Of a DNA stretch of 64,000 nt, positions 1-10,291 are shown in pieces. Each line of letters starts with the position of its first letter. Within the stretch, counting starts at the first letter, position 1. The translations under genes and the position numbers were made by a program. The notes below the pieces were generated by a model. It made no database searches, was not told where the DNA came from, and worked only from the letters and a program-made list of their open reading frames with translations. The stretch spans positions 45,725,501 to 45,789,500 of the forward strand of contig CM077595.1 of the NCBI GenBank assembly GCA_039654915.1, written 5' to 3'. Origin of the DNA: Aquilaria yunnanensis. Lineage: Eukaryota; Streptophyta; Magnoliopsida; Malvales; Thymelaeaceae.

Positions 1-214
1 AGTCCCAAATTACTTCCAACGCACCACAAAAAGGCATCCTAGGCCATCTACCTAAGGTGACCTTGAGGAGAGACCTATCTACAAGCCATGAAGTCACCAA
101 CTATTAGGAGGATGACCTTGAGAATGTGACACTACCACCACAACCTAGGAGACCATGAGGGGCCAGCCAAAAGAGGATCCAAGCCTCAATGCAATAAAGT
201 TGTAAATTCCACCA

Positions 215-814
215 TCCAAGGGGGAGAGTGACCTAGAGCCATTCTTTGAATGGGTGGCCAAAATAGAGATGATCTTTGAGTGTTATGCGTACCCCGAGCA
301 CAATAAGGTAAAGATTACCGCTTTGGAGTTTATTGACTGTGCTCTTGCTTGATGGACTCAAGTTGTGAACTCTAAACAAAGAAACCATGAAGAACCTATG
401 CAGACATGGCAGGAGTTGAAGTCTATGATAAGGTTAAGGTTTGTCCTAAACTACTACCAAAGAGAGCTATACCAAAGGCTTCAAAGGCTCACCTAGGGAA
501 CTAAGTTTGTAGAGGACTACTTCAAGGAATTAGAGGCGACAATGTTGAGAGCTACTCTAGAGGAAGATCAAAAGAAGACAATGGCAAGATTCTTGCATGG
601 CCTTAACCTGGACATAGTAGAGTTATACCCTTGTGTGGAGCTTGAAGATATGTTGCACTTAGCAATTCGAGTAGAGAGACAACTGAAAAGGAAAAGAGCA
701 ACAAGGTTTTCCATAAAACCAACCCTAATCCGAAGCCATCTTGGAGCCATGATGGGAGGAAGAAGAAGCCAAGGAAGGGGGACTTTAAGTCTAAGTATGA
801 GGCACCCTTCAAAG
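215..814 (+). pseudogene. gypsy gag, N-terminal and central part (broken)
   Basis: The reading EPFFEWVAKIEMIFE, followed by a tryptophan- and arginine-rich stretch and then VEDYFKELE, is the Retrotrans_gag capsid pattern of Ty3/gypsy elements. The longest open piece starts at 542. In-frame stops occur near 350 and 495. The frame is cut at 814 by the solo LTR; the zinc-knuckle part resumes at 2235. It would have encoded the structural capsid protein of the element. It is clearly non-functional. Confidence 0.75.
810..814. repeat. TSD caaag, left copy, of solo LTR 1
   Basis: The five bases caaag directly before the LTR are repeated exactly at 2230-2234, directly after it. This is the 5-bp target duplication expected of LTR retrotransposon integration. 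Confidence 0.9.
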
Positions 815-2229
815 TGTTAGTGTTGTGCCCAAAAAGCCAATCATGAGATGATTGTATTTTTGCACATTGAGTCATGATATTTTATTGAGGCATTAATCCA
901 GCAATTTTGTTTGTTGTTTCTTTCTGCATAACGTAATAAACATAATTGTAACCCTAGAATAATGATATTCTTAAACGTTCCTAGTCTAGTATTATTGTGG
1001 AGCGGGTTGCAATAATACATAATGACTAGCATATGTGGAGACTAATATGAGATATGTAGTCTACATATGGGTACAAGTTGGAGAACTTGTGTACTGGACC
1101 GACCCACCATGAGAACACTTCATGGATCGTTATATGAGTGTCATAAGTGATTCTCATAGTGATCATGGTATATGTAGTCCTTCGACCTAAGATCATCAAG
1201 GTTCCCTACATGTGAGTCACATACTTTGATACTTTCCTTTGTTGCTCGTAACTGAGTGAACTTGAAGGAGGTCATTGGGTATGTCACATATCATGTGGAG
1301 GGATTTGTATGATCAAGATGGGATTTGTCCCTCCTATGTAACGAGAGTGATATCTTTGGGCCCCTTGATAGAGTGAGACTTAGAAAATGCATGGCCATGC
1401 TCCGATGAGTTGATATATGATATCAATGTTGTCAGTTTAAGTTGGTCTACTCGATAATCAAGAAACCAAAGATTGGGCTATACGAGAGTGACACATTCCA
1501 TGTCTCGTGCTTAGTCTTGATATCTTGGACAAAGGGACAATGGCATATATCGGTGATGATCATAAAGGTTTAGTCGATTCACCGATAATCTTGTCACTTG
1601 GGTAGCAATGATGTGTTGCTAGACACCGCTCATTGCTTATGATCATAAATGTGATTTATGATCATTGCCAACATGGAAAGAGCCTATTGGGTTGCACACA
1701 TAGAGCTATTTGGATCATTAGAGTGCATGGGCTAATTATTTGGGTTATGGTTTCACTTTAATTTCGTATTAATAATGGGCGAAGGAGTTGAGCCATTATT
1801 AAGCCCGAAATTAAATCCTAATTGGATTAGGGCTTTGAAACCCATTAGGCCGGGAAGTTGAGTCTCACTTTAAATACAACTTTTAAGTGAAAAATTCGCA
1901 GGTCTCCTTGCCCTAGCCTCCCAAAAGGACAGCCGCACTCTTCTCTTGCAATTCCTTGGAAGACGTAAGCTAGCACTGCGAGCGCAAGAGAAACGCATCT
2001 ACCGGGACGTGGTGGAAGCGTGGTGATCCCGAGAGGCTCGTGTGAATACCATAGAGAGCCTGAACACGTCAACTATTCAGGTTTTGTGATTCGACTCTAC
2101 AGTTGAGTGAGAGATCTCAACCGAAAATTAGGTATGAAATTTTTGAACACCCGGTTTACCCCGTTTCACTTGGATCCTAGAGGGTTTCAGTTAAATTCCG
2201 CTGCGCTGTTTGGCTCCCGAAACCCAACA
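815..2229 (+). mobile_element. Solo LTR 1 of copia family C
   Basis: Starts TGTTAGTGTTGTGCCC and ends CCCGAAACCCAACA, matching the LTRs of the full-length element at 29295-37619. It is 1415 bp against 1416 there. By hand count about 30 positions differ, mostly C-to-T or G-to-A, as expected for methylated decaying DNA. A perfect TSD flanks it and no internal sequence remains, so it is the product of LTR-LTR recombination. The TATA box of the intact LTR (TATAAATA) is TTTAAATA here. It splits the gag of an older gypsy element, so it is younger than that element. Confidence 0.95.
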
Positions 2230-2234
2230 CAAAG
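2230..2234. repeat. TSD caaag, right copy, of solo LTR 1
   Basis: Exact repeat of 810-814. After it the interrupted gypsy gag continues. Confidence 0.9.
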
Positions 2235-2900
2235 GCCAACCCCAAAGGCCTCAATGAGGTTGTTTTAAATCAGAGTTGCATTTAGAAATCATGATAAAGT
2301 TTGTTTTAAGTGCCAAGGTAAGGGGTATCTAGTAGGAGATTTTGTGAATCAAAGAACCATGGTGCTCAACGATGTAGAAGAGAGAGTCATGGATGAAAGT
2401 GATGGAGAAAAGCATGGAAAGCCAATCATGGAGGATGAACCTGAGATAGACTTTATGGAGGAAAGAGTTATATTTGTGGTTAAGAGAGCCTTGAATGTCC
2501 ACATCAATGAAGATCATAATTAAAAGGAAAACATCTTTCATGCTCGGCACTATATTGGAGGAAAGGTATGTAGCATGATTATAGATGAAGGGAGCTGTAC
2601 TAATGTTGCTAATGCCACTTTGGTTGAGAAGTTGTAGCTACCTATCACAAAACACCTGAAACCTTACAAGCTTCAATGGCTCAACAATGAGGATAAAGTG
2701 AAGGTGACCAAGCAAGTCATGGTAGCCTTTAAGATTGGGAGATGAAGATAAAGTGATTTTTTATGTTGTTCCCATAGAGGCAAGTCACCTTTTTTTTTAG
2801 GAAGGTCATGGCAATATGATAGGAGAGTCATCCATGATGGTTTTAAGAATAGATGCTATTTCTAATTCAAAGACAAAACCATCACATTGGTGCCACTATC
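2235..2900 (+). pseudogene. gypsy gag zinc-knuckle remnant and aspartic protease (broken)
   Basis: After the solo LTR the gag frame resumes with a damaged CCHC knuckle (KCFKCQGKGYLVGDF), in which the His and last Cys are lost. From about 2541 a retropepsin-like region reads CSMIIDEGSCTNVAN, equivalent to the D-[ST]-G active-site loop of plant gypsy proteases but with DEG. An in-frame stop follows LVEKL. Known role of the family: cleavage of the Gag-Pol precursor. This copy is dead. Confidence 0.65.
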
Positions 2901-3300
2901 ACTATAAAAAATTATGAATGATCAAAATAAGATTCATGGTAAGGTCGAGTGAAAAATCAATAAAAATAAAAAGGGAGATAAAGGAGTTACTGAAGAGGGG
3001 AAAGCTAAGAGATTAAAAGAGAGATGTGACGTGAGTGACCATGAGGGGAAGAAGAGTGTTGAGAGTTCCCGAGGTAAAAATAGAGAGAAGAAAGTTGAGA
3101 AAAGAAAAGATAGCTTCATAACAAAAATGAGTGATGTGAAGAAAGCCCTTCAAGTAACAAAGCTACTGCTTCCTTTACTATACAAAGAAACTTTCTTTTT
3201 ATCGAGTGATCTTACTAACAAGATTGCTAGTGTTATTATTTCTTTATTGAAGGACTTTCCTCAAAGAGATAAGAGGGTTACCACCAATAAGGGGCATTGA
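2901..3300 (+). pseudogene. gypsy protease-RT linker, lysine-rich, degraded
   Basis: The open stretch 3031-3300 reads as a lysine- and glutamate-rich linker, followed by LLKDFPQRDK. In intact relatives this position holds the segment before the reverse transcriptase palm. No catalytic motif is present here. It belongs with the adjoining protease and RT fragments, not with a separate gene. Confidence 0.45.
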
Positions 3301-4600
3301 ACATCAAATAGACCTGATTCTTAGTGCTCCCATTCCAGACATGCCCACCTATAGAAGCAACCTCTAGGAGACCAAGGAGATCCAAAGGCAAGTTGAAGAC
3401 CTACTTTCCAAAGGCTATGTAAAGGAAAGCTTGATTCCTTGTGTCGTGCCTGTGATACTAATGGCAAAAGAAGATGGTACATGGAAGATTAGCATGGATT
3501 GTAAGCCAGTTAACAAAATCACTGTAAAGTATAGATATCATGTTCCTAGATTAGATGATATGCTTGATGAATTGCATGGTTCCACTATATTCTCTAAAGT
3601 TGATCTTGAAATTGTTTATCATGAAATTAGGATGAAAAGGGGGGATGAATGGAAGACTGCCTTTAAGACTAAATTTAGGGTATATGAGTGCTTAGTCATA
3701 CCATTTTGTTTATTTAATGCTCCTAGTACCTTTATGAGGCTCATGAATCATGTTTTAATGGAGTACATTGGAAAATTTACGTTTCTTTAGTTTGATGACA
3801 TCTTAGTGTATAGTAAAAGTTTGCATAAGCATGTTGAGCATCTAAGGCATGTGTTAGAGACTTTGAGGGCACAAAATTGTATGCCAATCTTAATAATTGT
3901 TCTTTTTATACTAACCATGTGATTTTTCTTGCTTTTGTTATGAGCTCAAAAACAGTGGAGGTTGATCAAGAAAAGGTAAGGGCTATTCAAGAATGGCCAA
4001 CCATTAAATATGTTTCAAAAGTGAGATCTTTTCATGGTCTTGCTAGTTTTTATAGGAGGTTTGTAAAAGATTTTTCAAGTATTGTTGCACCTTTAAATGA
4101 AGTAATAAATAAGAATGTAGGCTTTAAGTGGGAAAAAGCACATGAAGATGCATTTAGGACATTTAAGCATAAGTTGAGAAATGCACTAGTCCTAACATTG
4201 CTTGACTTTTCTAAGACTTTTGAAATTGAATGTGATGCATGTGGGCATGGTATTGGAGTTGTTTTGATGTAAGAAGGAACGGCCATAGCTTACTTTAGTG
4301 AAAAGCTAAGTGGAGCTACCATGAACTATCCCATCTTTGACAAAAAGATGTATACCTTAGTGAGAGTTCTTGAAAGTTGGCAACATTATTTATGGCTGAA
4401 GGAATTCATCATCCATATGGACCACCAACCTTTGAAACACTTAAAAGGCCAAGGAAATTTGAATAGGAGGCATGCAAGGTGGGTGCAGTTCGTAGAAACT
4501 TTTCTATACCACACCAAGTACAAACAAGGTATAGAAAACATTGTATCCGATGCATTATCAAGGAGGTATACCCTTCTTTTCTTTAGATGCTAAGGTTTTA
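3301..4600 (+). pseudogene. gypsy reverse transcriptase and RNase H (broken)
   Basis: From 3431 the protein shows GTWKISMDCKPVNKIT, then IFSKVDLE, then FDDILVYSK, the gypsy RT palm with its catalytic aspartates. The codon before FDD, where Tyr is usual, is a stop at 3787-3789. From 3877 the thumb region continues (SFHGLASFYRRFVKDFS). RNase H follows, with FEIECDACGHGIGVVL in place of the usual DAS motif, a stop at 4270-4272, then [10 protein letters not shown] and SDALSRR. Family role: copying of element RNA into cDNA. At least two nonsense codons and one frameshift inactivate it. Confidence 0.85.
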
Positions 4601-4689
4601 GGTCTTGAGTACTCGATAGACTTTGGTGAGCTATATGTTAAGTGTGCACATTTGAGTTTTGAAAAGTAATTTAGAATGGTGGTTTTCTT

Positions 4690-5875
4690 TTCAAGCAAGA
4701 TAAGTTGTGCATACCTAAGCATTCTATGAGATCTTTGCTAGTTCAGGAAGCCCATGGAGGAGGTTTGATGGGAAATTTTTGTGTTGAAAATAGCTTAAGT
4801 ATGCTTAAAGAGAAGTTTTATTGGCCAACGATGGAAAGAGATGTTGAAAGAGTTTGTGCTAGTTGTCTTGAGTGCAAAAGGGCTAAATGAAAACTAAACC
4901 CTTATGGACTCTATACTCTATTACCTATTTCTACTCACCCTTGAATTAATATTTCTATGGATTTTGTTGTAGGATTACCTCAGACTGAGTGGAAAAGACT
5001 CAATCTTTATGATTGTAGATAAGTTCTCAAAGATGGCACACTTTGTTCCATATCACAAAATAGGTGATGTCGTGCACATTGCCAATCAGTTCTTCCAAGA
5101 AGTTGTAAGATTGCATGGACTTCCAAGAACCATTGTAAGTGATAGAGATGTGAAATTTCTTAGTCACTTTTGGATAGTTTTGTGAAGCAAGTTAGGTACT
5201 AAACTCATGTTCTCTACAACTTGTCATCCATAAACTAATGACCAAATTGAGGTAACAAATAGAACTTTGATTACTATTTTAAGAGCCATCATTCAATATA
5301 ATTTGAAAACTTGGGAAGAAGTTTTGCCTCATGATGAATTTGCTTTTAATAAGGTAGTGCATAAAACAACCGGGTATTCACTATTTGAAGTTGTTTATGG
5401 TTTTAATCTACTAATCCCTATGGATTTGATGCCTTTGCCTCTAAGCCAAATTTCTAGTGTAGATGGTGTTAAGAAGGCCGAGATGATTAAAGCATTGCAT
5501 GACAAAGTGACGCTAAAATTGAAAAGAAGAACCAACAATATGCATCCCAAGCCAACAAAGGAAGGAAGGAAATGAGCTTTGAGCCTGGAGATTGGGTTTG
5601 GGTTCATATGAGGAAAGATAGGTTCCCTAACCAAAGAAGTCAAGGTTGGCCCTTTCCAAATGTTGGAAAAGATCAATGAAAATGCCTACAAATTGGACTT
5701 AAGAGGTGAGCACAATGTGAGTGCAACTTTCAATATTTATGACCTATCTTTATTTGAAGTAAGTGATGATTTGGGGGCAAATCTCTTTGAGGAAAAGGGA
5801 GATGATGGAGGACCATCAAGATCAAACTCTTCCAAGACATTCAAGTACCCATTCAAGATAAGCACATGACCTTTC
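4690..5875 (+). pseudogene. gypsy integrase and C-terminal tail (broken)
   Basis: The zinc-binding N-terminus has HGGGLMGNF and CASCLECKRAK at 4705-4890. The catalytic core is spread over several frames: MDFVVGLP, then SDRDVKF near 5140, then QIEVTNRT near 5245, supplying the D, D and E positions. The C-terminal part (5267-5870) reads WEEVLPHDEFAFN, then [11 protein letters not shown] and SATFNIYDLS, the GPF/Y-type module of gypsy integrases. Stops interrupt it at several points. The tail lacks a recognisable chromodomain. Confidence 0.8.
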
Positions 5876-6058
5876 AGAAGGTAAAAGGCCAAAGACCTAT
5901 TAGTGCCATTTAACAAAGTGGCAGAGTTCTATGTGTCCAGGACCTCAATGACTTCAAATCATACAATATTATGAAGATTCAAGAGGAAGAAACCATGGAA
6001 AGCTGGCTGGACATAGAAGGCACAAGCATGAACCCCAAAGGACACATAAGGTCGTACC

Positions 6059-6616
6059 TGAATGTACCTTTGAATTTTAGGGCTAGTTTGTTTTCTAGGA
6101 TTTATTTTTGTTATTTTGTTATTTAGGATGATTATTTAAATTATTTTTAGACCTAGAAATTAGGTTATGGCACATGGAAAGTATGCCACATGAATGCCTT
6201 GATTTTTTGTTTTAAAAGAGTGTTTTCAAACCTTAGTTTGACTATGATAACTTCTTTTGCTAGGTTTAGGGTTCCTTGTCCCTCTAAACTTTGTATGGCT
6301 AATTACCCTAGCTTAGAATACTATAAATATGGTCTAAAATTCATGCAGTCAACATAGATTAGTAAGAATTTGAGCTATTTTGAGCAATACTTTTCTCTCT
6401 TGTTCTTTCTCAACTCTTTGGTGCACTTGTGCCTAAGTCTTTCTCTTCTTTTCAAATTTCTTCTAGCTTCTTTTCTTCAATTCTTTCCCTCTTGCTCATA
6501 CTTCTAACTTCTTTTTTGTCTCCCTAAATCAATTCATTCTTCTTGGACCAAGTTCATGGAGCATCAATTTGGGTACTCTTTGGAACTAGTATCCATGGGC
6601 AACAAGCAACACATCA
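6059..6616 (+). repeat. Possible 3' LTR remnant of the gypsy element
   Basis: The stretch after pol begins TGAATG and could end at ACATCA. It carries a TATA-like CTATAAATAT at 6321-6330, followed by a pyrimidine-rich leader, as in gypsy LTRs with U3-R-U5 structure. There is no second copy in the window and no TSD can be checked, so the borders are guesses. Confidence 0.4.
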
Positions 6617-6981
6617 ATAATAGTCTATGGCATCCCCGAAAACTGTGTTTGCTAAAAATCAAAGCTCTAATTAGGAGGCAAAAAGGTGAAAATTTGGGAT
6701 AATAAAAAAAAGGGATTATGTCTAAAAGAAGAGATGTGTACTAAAGATGAGGGACCCCGACTAATGAGATGAGAAAGAAGTGATGCGTGCGTGCAACAAT
6801 AGGGGCAAAATAGAAAATTGAGCATAAAGAGTTACTAAAAATGAAATGCATTAATCTTTTAGGGACAGCTAAGAAAGAAAAACATATAATCCACTTTGGG
6901 ACAACAAAAAAAAAATATGCATAATCCTTTCTAGGACCAAAGGGGTACAAAAGTATTTCCTCAAAGGAACAAGCCTGAGTT
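6617..6981. other. Unassigned spacer
   Basis: A-rich DNA with short purine runs between the gypsy remnant and the first DNA-transposon-like terminus. I see no gene, no repeat unit and no RNA feature in it. Confidence 0.4.
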
Positions 6982-7435
6982 TAAGGATGACAAAATTTAA
7001 CTCAACCTAATTTCCTAGCTCAATACACCTGAACCCAAACCCGATCTGACTTGATTTGAATAGAAAAATCATCGACCTAAAATCAAATGTACCTGATAGG
7101 TGAGGACTAGAATCATATGCGTGTGTGATGCAAACTAGCTCAAGTTTTAAAACCCTTCAAACCTAAAACGCAAGTATAGAATTGTCACTTGTATTGTGGT
7201 AAGTAAGGGTCGATCCCATGAGGATGGATTTGTATTGTTTGACAAATTACCACTGTTTGTAGACCTAACTTTAGCTAGAAAAATAAAACTTGAACAATTT
7301 GCTTCACAATAAATAAAAAGGACTAAATATTTCTAAATTACAATACTACTAGAAAAAAAAAAGCAAACATACATAATACAATTTTTGGATTTTTTGAAAA
7401 GTTGAAGAAAGGCACACTTCTTATTTTTTTTATTA

Positions 7436-8469
7436 GGGTAAATTTCACCAGTGCTACCCTATTTTTTTTTTCTTGTCTTAAACGGGTACCAATTATTTAC
7501 TTTCATCCTATGAAACTACATAACTCATAATGCACTTCTTAATTGGGTACTTTTTATCAATTTAACCATCAAATTGGATGGAAAATGCTGACCTCATAAT
7601 AACTAACACTAAAATAAATTTAAAATAACAACTTTTTTCCCTTAAACTTTTCCAATCCCTAAATTTAACCATTATGCTTCCATTAAAATCATTCTACTCT
7701 CCCTCACCCTTACAAACTTCATCCAGATGCCCCTCGCTTCTCCATCTAGACAACCTCTTTCAACATTGCAACCTTTGGCCCCAACAGCTATGATATCTTC
7801 CACGTGCACGATGTGTTTGCCTCCACCAACCCATCTAGCTATTCTCATGTTGCCGCCATCGTCATTGCCCAAAGTTCTCACCAATTGGCTCCGACCTTGA
7901 TGTCAAATCCCTTACCTTGACACTTGATTGAAGACCTCCCCGTCTCATTGGCCGAAGCCCTTACCTTCATCCTGGATTGAAGACCGCCCCATCTCATCAA
8001 CCAAAGCCCTTACCTTGATGCTCAATCAAAGACCACCCTGTCTCGCCAGCCACCATTGTCACCCAGATTTGCAATCAAGTCTGCCACTATCACCAAGATT
8101 CCATGGACGCATCAATTAGAAATAAGCGGCACTGGAAAGAGTCAGATCTAATGCTGGTAAAAAGGACAAGTTAGTGATGCGTCCGAAAGGTCAATTTCTA
8201 GGCTTTAGGATTTGGTTCTGGGGAAAGAGTAGGATGTACAATTATTGATTTAAAACATCTAAAGGCCAAAATTGTTATTTAATGATTTATTTTAAAGTTA
8301 ATTAATGTTATGTCAGCATTTTTCATCCGAGTTAATGTTGAAATTGACAAAAAGTACCCAATTAGGATGCATTACATGAGTTTTAGTTGTTCGATAGGAT
8401 AAAAGTAAAGAATTGGTACCTGTTTAGGACAAGAAAAAAAGATAGGGTACCCTCAGTGGATTTTACTCA
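7436..8469. mobile_element. Mutator-like (MULE) non-autonomous element with long TIRs
   Basis: The left end GGGTAAATTTCACC is matched inversely by the right end, which reads TGAGTAAAATCC on the other strand. The inverted similarity extends about 150 bp, including GGGTACCAATT and AATTGGGTACTTTTT on both arms. The flanks tttttatta (7427-7435) and tgtttatta (8470-8478) agree at 8 of 9 bases, the 9-bp TSD typical of Mutator-like elements. The core is clearly more GC-rich than the arms and carries a 49-bp tandem repeat. There is no transposase. Confidence 0.75.
7909..8055 (+). repeat. 49-bp tandem repeat, three units, in MULE core
   Basis: Units start at 7909, 7958 and 8007, each with CCCTTACCTT at its head and an AAGACC(T/G/A)CCC core. 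The units diverge from each other by roughly a quarter, so the array is old. Confidence 0.8.
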
Positions 8470-8478
8470 TGTTTATTA

Positions 8479-9824
8479 CTTAACTAAGTTAGTTTGGAGA
8501 ATTAATCCTAAGGTCTAGATTTTCCTACTAGTTAGTGGTGATTCTATTTGGTTTCTTGCTTTAACAAGCTAAGAAACACTTTACCAAACTTAAATTAGCA
8601 AGGACTCCCATCACAATTGGTAACCAAAGAGAGGCATTATATAGAAAACTCTTCCATCACCCCTAGCAACCTAGACAAGCTTCCCAACATGCCCATGGTT
8701 ACCACCTTCTTCTCCTAGGTCTAATTCATCTTTCACTCTTTGAAGCATAAAGGGGAATTTATAAAACCAATTAATTGTAGCCACAAACCAATCAACAACA
8801 ATAAGCACAAGGAGAATAATGAACATGTATTGAAAGGAAAATCTAAACACCTATTTATAAATTCATCCAATCGAAACCATTGTCAAGCAATTACAATAAT
8901 AAAAAGTGCAAAGTAAACTACTTCATACTTAGACTAAAAGAAAACATGAAATAGAAGGAATAACTTCCATGGCTAGATACAAGGAAAAGAAAAAAAATGA
9001 ACCAAAATGGACTTAGTAAAGCTTGATCCCTCAAGTCTCCAAGCAAGATTCCTTGAGCACCCCAAGCCTTCTTTAGGTAAGCTCACCAATAGTAGCCTTC
9101 ACAATGAGAAAATAAAACAATGAAGAATATGATTCCTTACCTCCTCCGTCAAAAGTTGTTTTTTTCCTTTAAATCCTAGCCTTCTCCTCATTTTTTAAGA
9201 AGTTGTGATCTTTGTCACCTTGTAAATGGCCAATTGGGAGGTTGGTAGGTGAAATTTGAGGCCCACTTGATGTAGAAATAAAGTCTAGGCATGCAAATGG
9301 TCCCTTCATCATGTTTAGACATGATGCAATTGCTTCCCATGGGAAATGTGATTGTATCTAAAATTTCTATTAGCTTTTCACCACTTTTTCCCTTGATGCA
9401 GTCACATGTCATGTGGGAAGTGACCACATTCTATTGCTCTTTGATAGCTTCAACACCCTTTAGTATTTCAAGCATAAATGTTGCTATGAGTGCCTGATTG
9501 AGGCAATTCAAAAACCTACGTGCAACTAAGAAGAAGGGTTACAACTTTTATTCTTTCACCAAGCAAAATATGCCAGTAAAAGGTTAGAAAATGGCTTGTA
9601 AGATGCCCATCTTCCCAGCATTCTTTGTCATCTTTTTCCTCAAGTCCTCTTCCAGCTTCATTTCTTCATCCAATTTATGCCCCAAATTTAAAAACATGCC
9701 CACCCAACCCTTCAAGTTATGAAATGTGACCTACAAAACAACAAAGGCGACTAAGATCTAGCAAATTGGACAACAATTTTGCACAAAAATAGATGAAATA
9801 TATAGGAAAATCATGTGACTGTCA
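8479..9824. other. Non-coding remainder of the LTR-like insertion
   Basis: A/T-rich sequence with no open frame of note and no protein motif. Open stretches near 9215-9497 are short and overlap on both strands, as expected by chance. Confidence 0.5.
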
Positions 9825-10068
9825 ATACCTAACCCGATATGATCTCAAACTTAACTAAAGTGAAACATAAGAAAACCTAAATCCAAATGACACAAACCCA
9901 AAATTGCCTAGGCTTGCATTGGCCTGAACTCGGAATCACCTGAACTTAAGACTAACTTGACCCAAACCCAAAATGGCCCAATGACTAAACCTGAAAAAAA
10001 CCCAATTTTAACCCAAATCAACAAAAAATATATGGTTGGTAGATATTTAAAAAAAATGCTACGAGTTT

Positions 10069-10086
10069 ATATATATATATATATAT
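10069..10086. repeat. (TA)n microsatellite
   Basis: About nine TA dinucleotides in an A/T-rich island of the old DNA element. Confidence 0.9.
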
Positions 10087-10286
10087 TGATTATTTATCTA
10101 AATTGTACATTAGTTATGACCATGCAATTTAAGAAATTTAAGAAATATATTAAAAGATATTTTTGTTTAACGTTTTTATGGAATTTGAAGAATAAACTAA
10201 CAAAATAACTTGTTTTGGTTTATTTTGGGTCTTTCTAGGATTTACTGGTTTAGGAATGATTTTTAATACTCTCAAATTTGACAATT

Positions 10287-10291
10287 TCACC
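10287..10291. repeat. TSD tcacc, left copy, of the LARD element
   Basis: The same five bases occur at 23113-23117 directly after the right LTR. Confidence 0.75.

Larger units (their letters stand above)
1..6660 (+). mobile_element. Decayed Ty3/gypsy retrotransposon, 5' end outside window
   Basis: Reading along + one meets gag, a zinc-knuckle remnant, aspartic protease, reverse transcriptase, RNase H and integrase in that order. Integrase after RNase H is the Ty3/gypsy order, whereas copia has integrase before reverse transcriptase. Every domain is broken by stops or frameshifts, so the copy is old and dead. A solo copia LTR (815-2229) sits in gag. The integrase C-terminus resembles chromovirus-type gypsy elements, but I see no chromodomain, so the clade is uncertain. 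The 5' LTR is not in the window and the 3' limit is approximate. Confidence 0.85.
7089..9829. mobile_element. LTR-like insertion (probable solo LTR, unknown family)
   Basis: A unit at 7094-9824 begins TGATAGGTGAGG and ends GTGACTGTCA. It is flanked by gtacc (7089-7093) and atacc (9825-9829), a 5-bp duplication with one mismatch. It interrupts the ACC-rich arm of the surrounding DNA element exactly where the compact copy at 17814-19299 is continuous. It holds a Mutator-like element at 7436-8469 and has no coding capacity. Net length without that insert is about 1.69 kb. The orientation is undetermined, because both ends read TGA on the outward strands. Confidence 0.5.
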
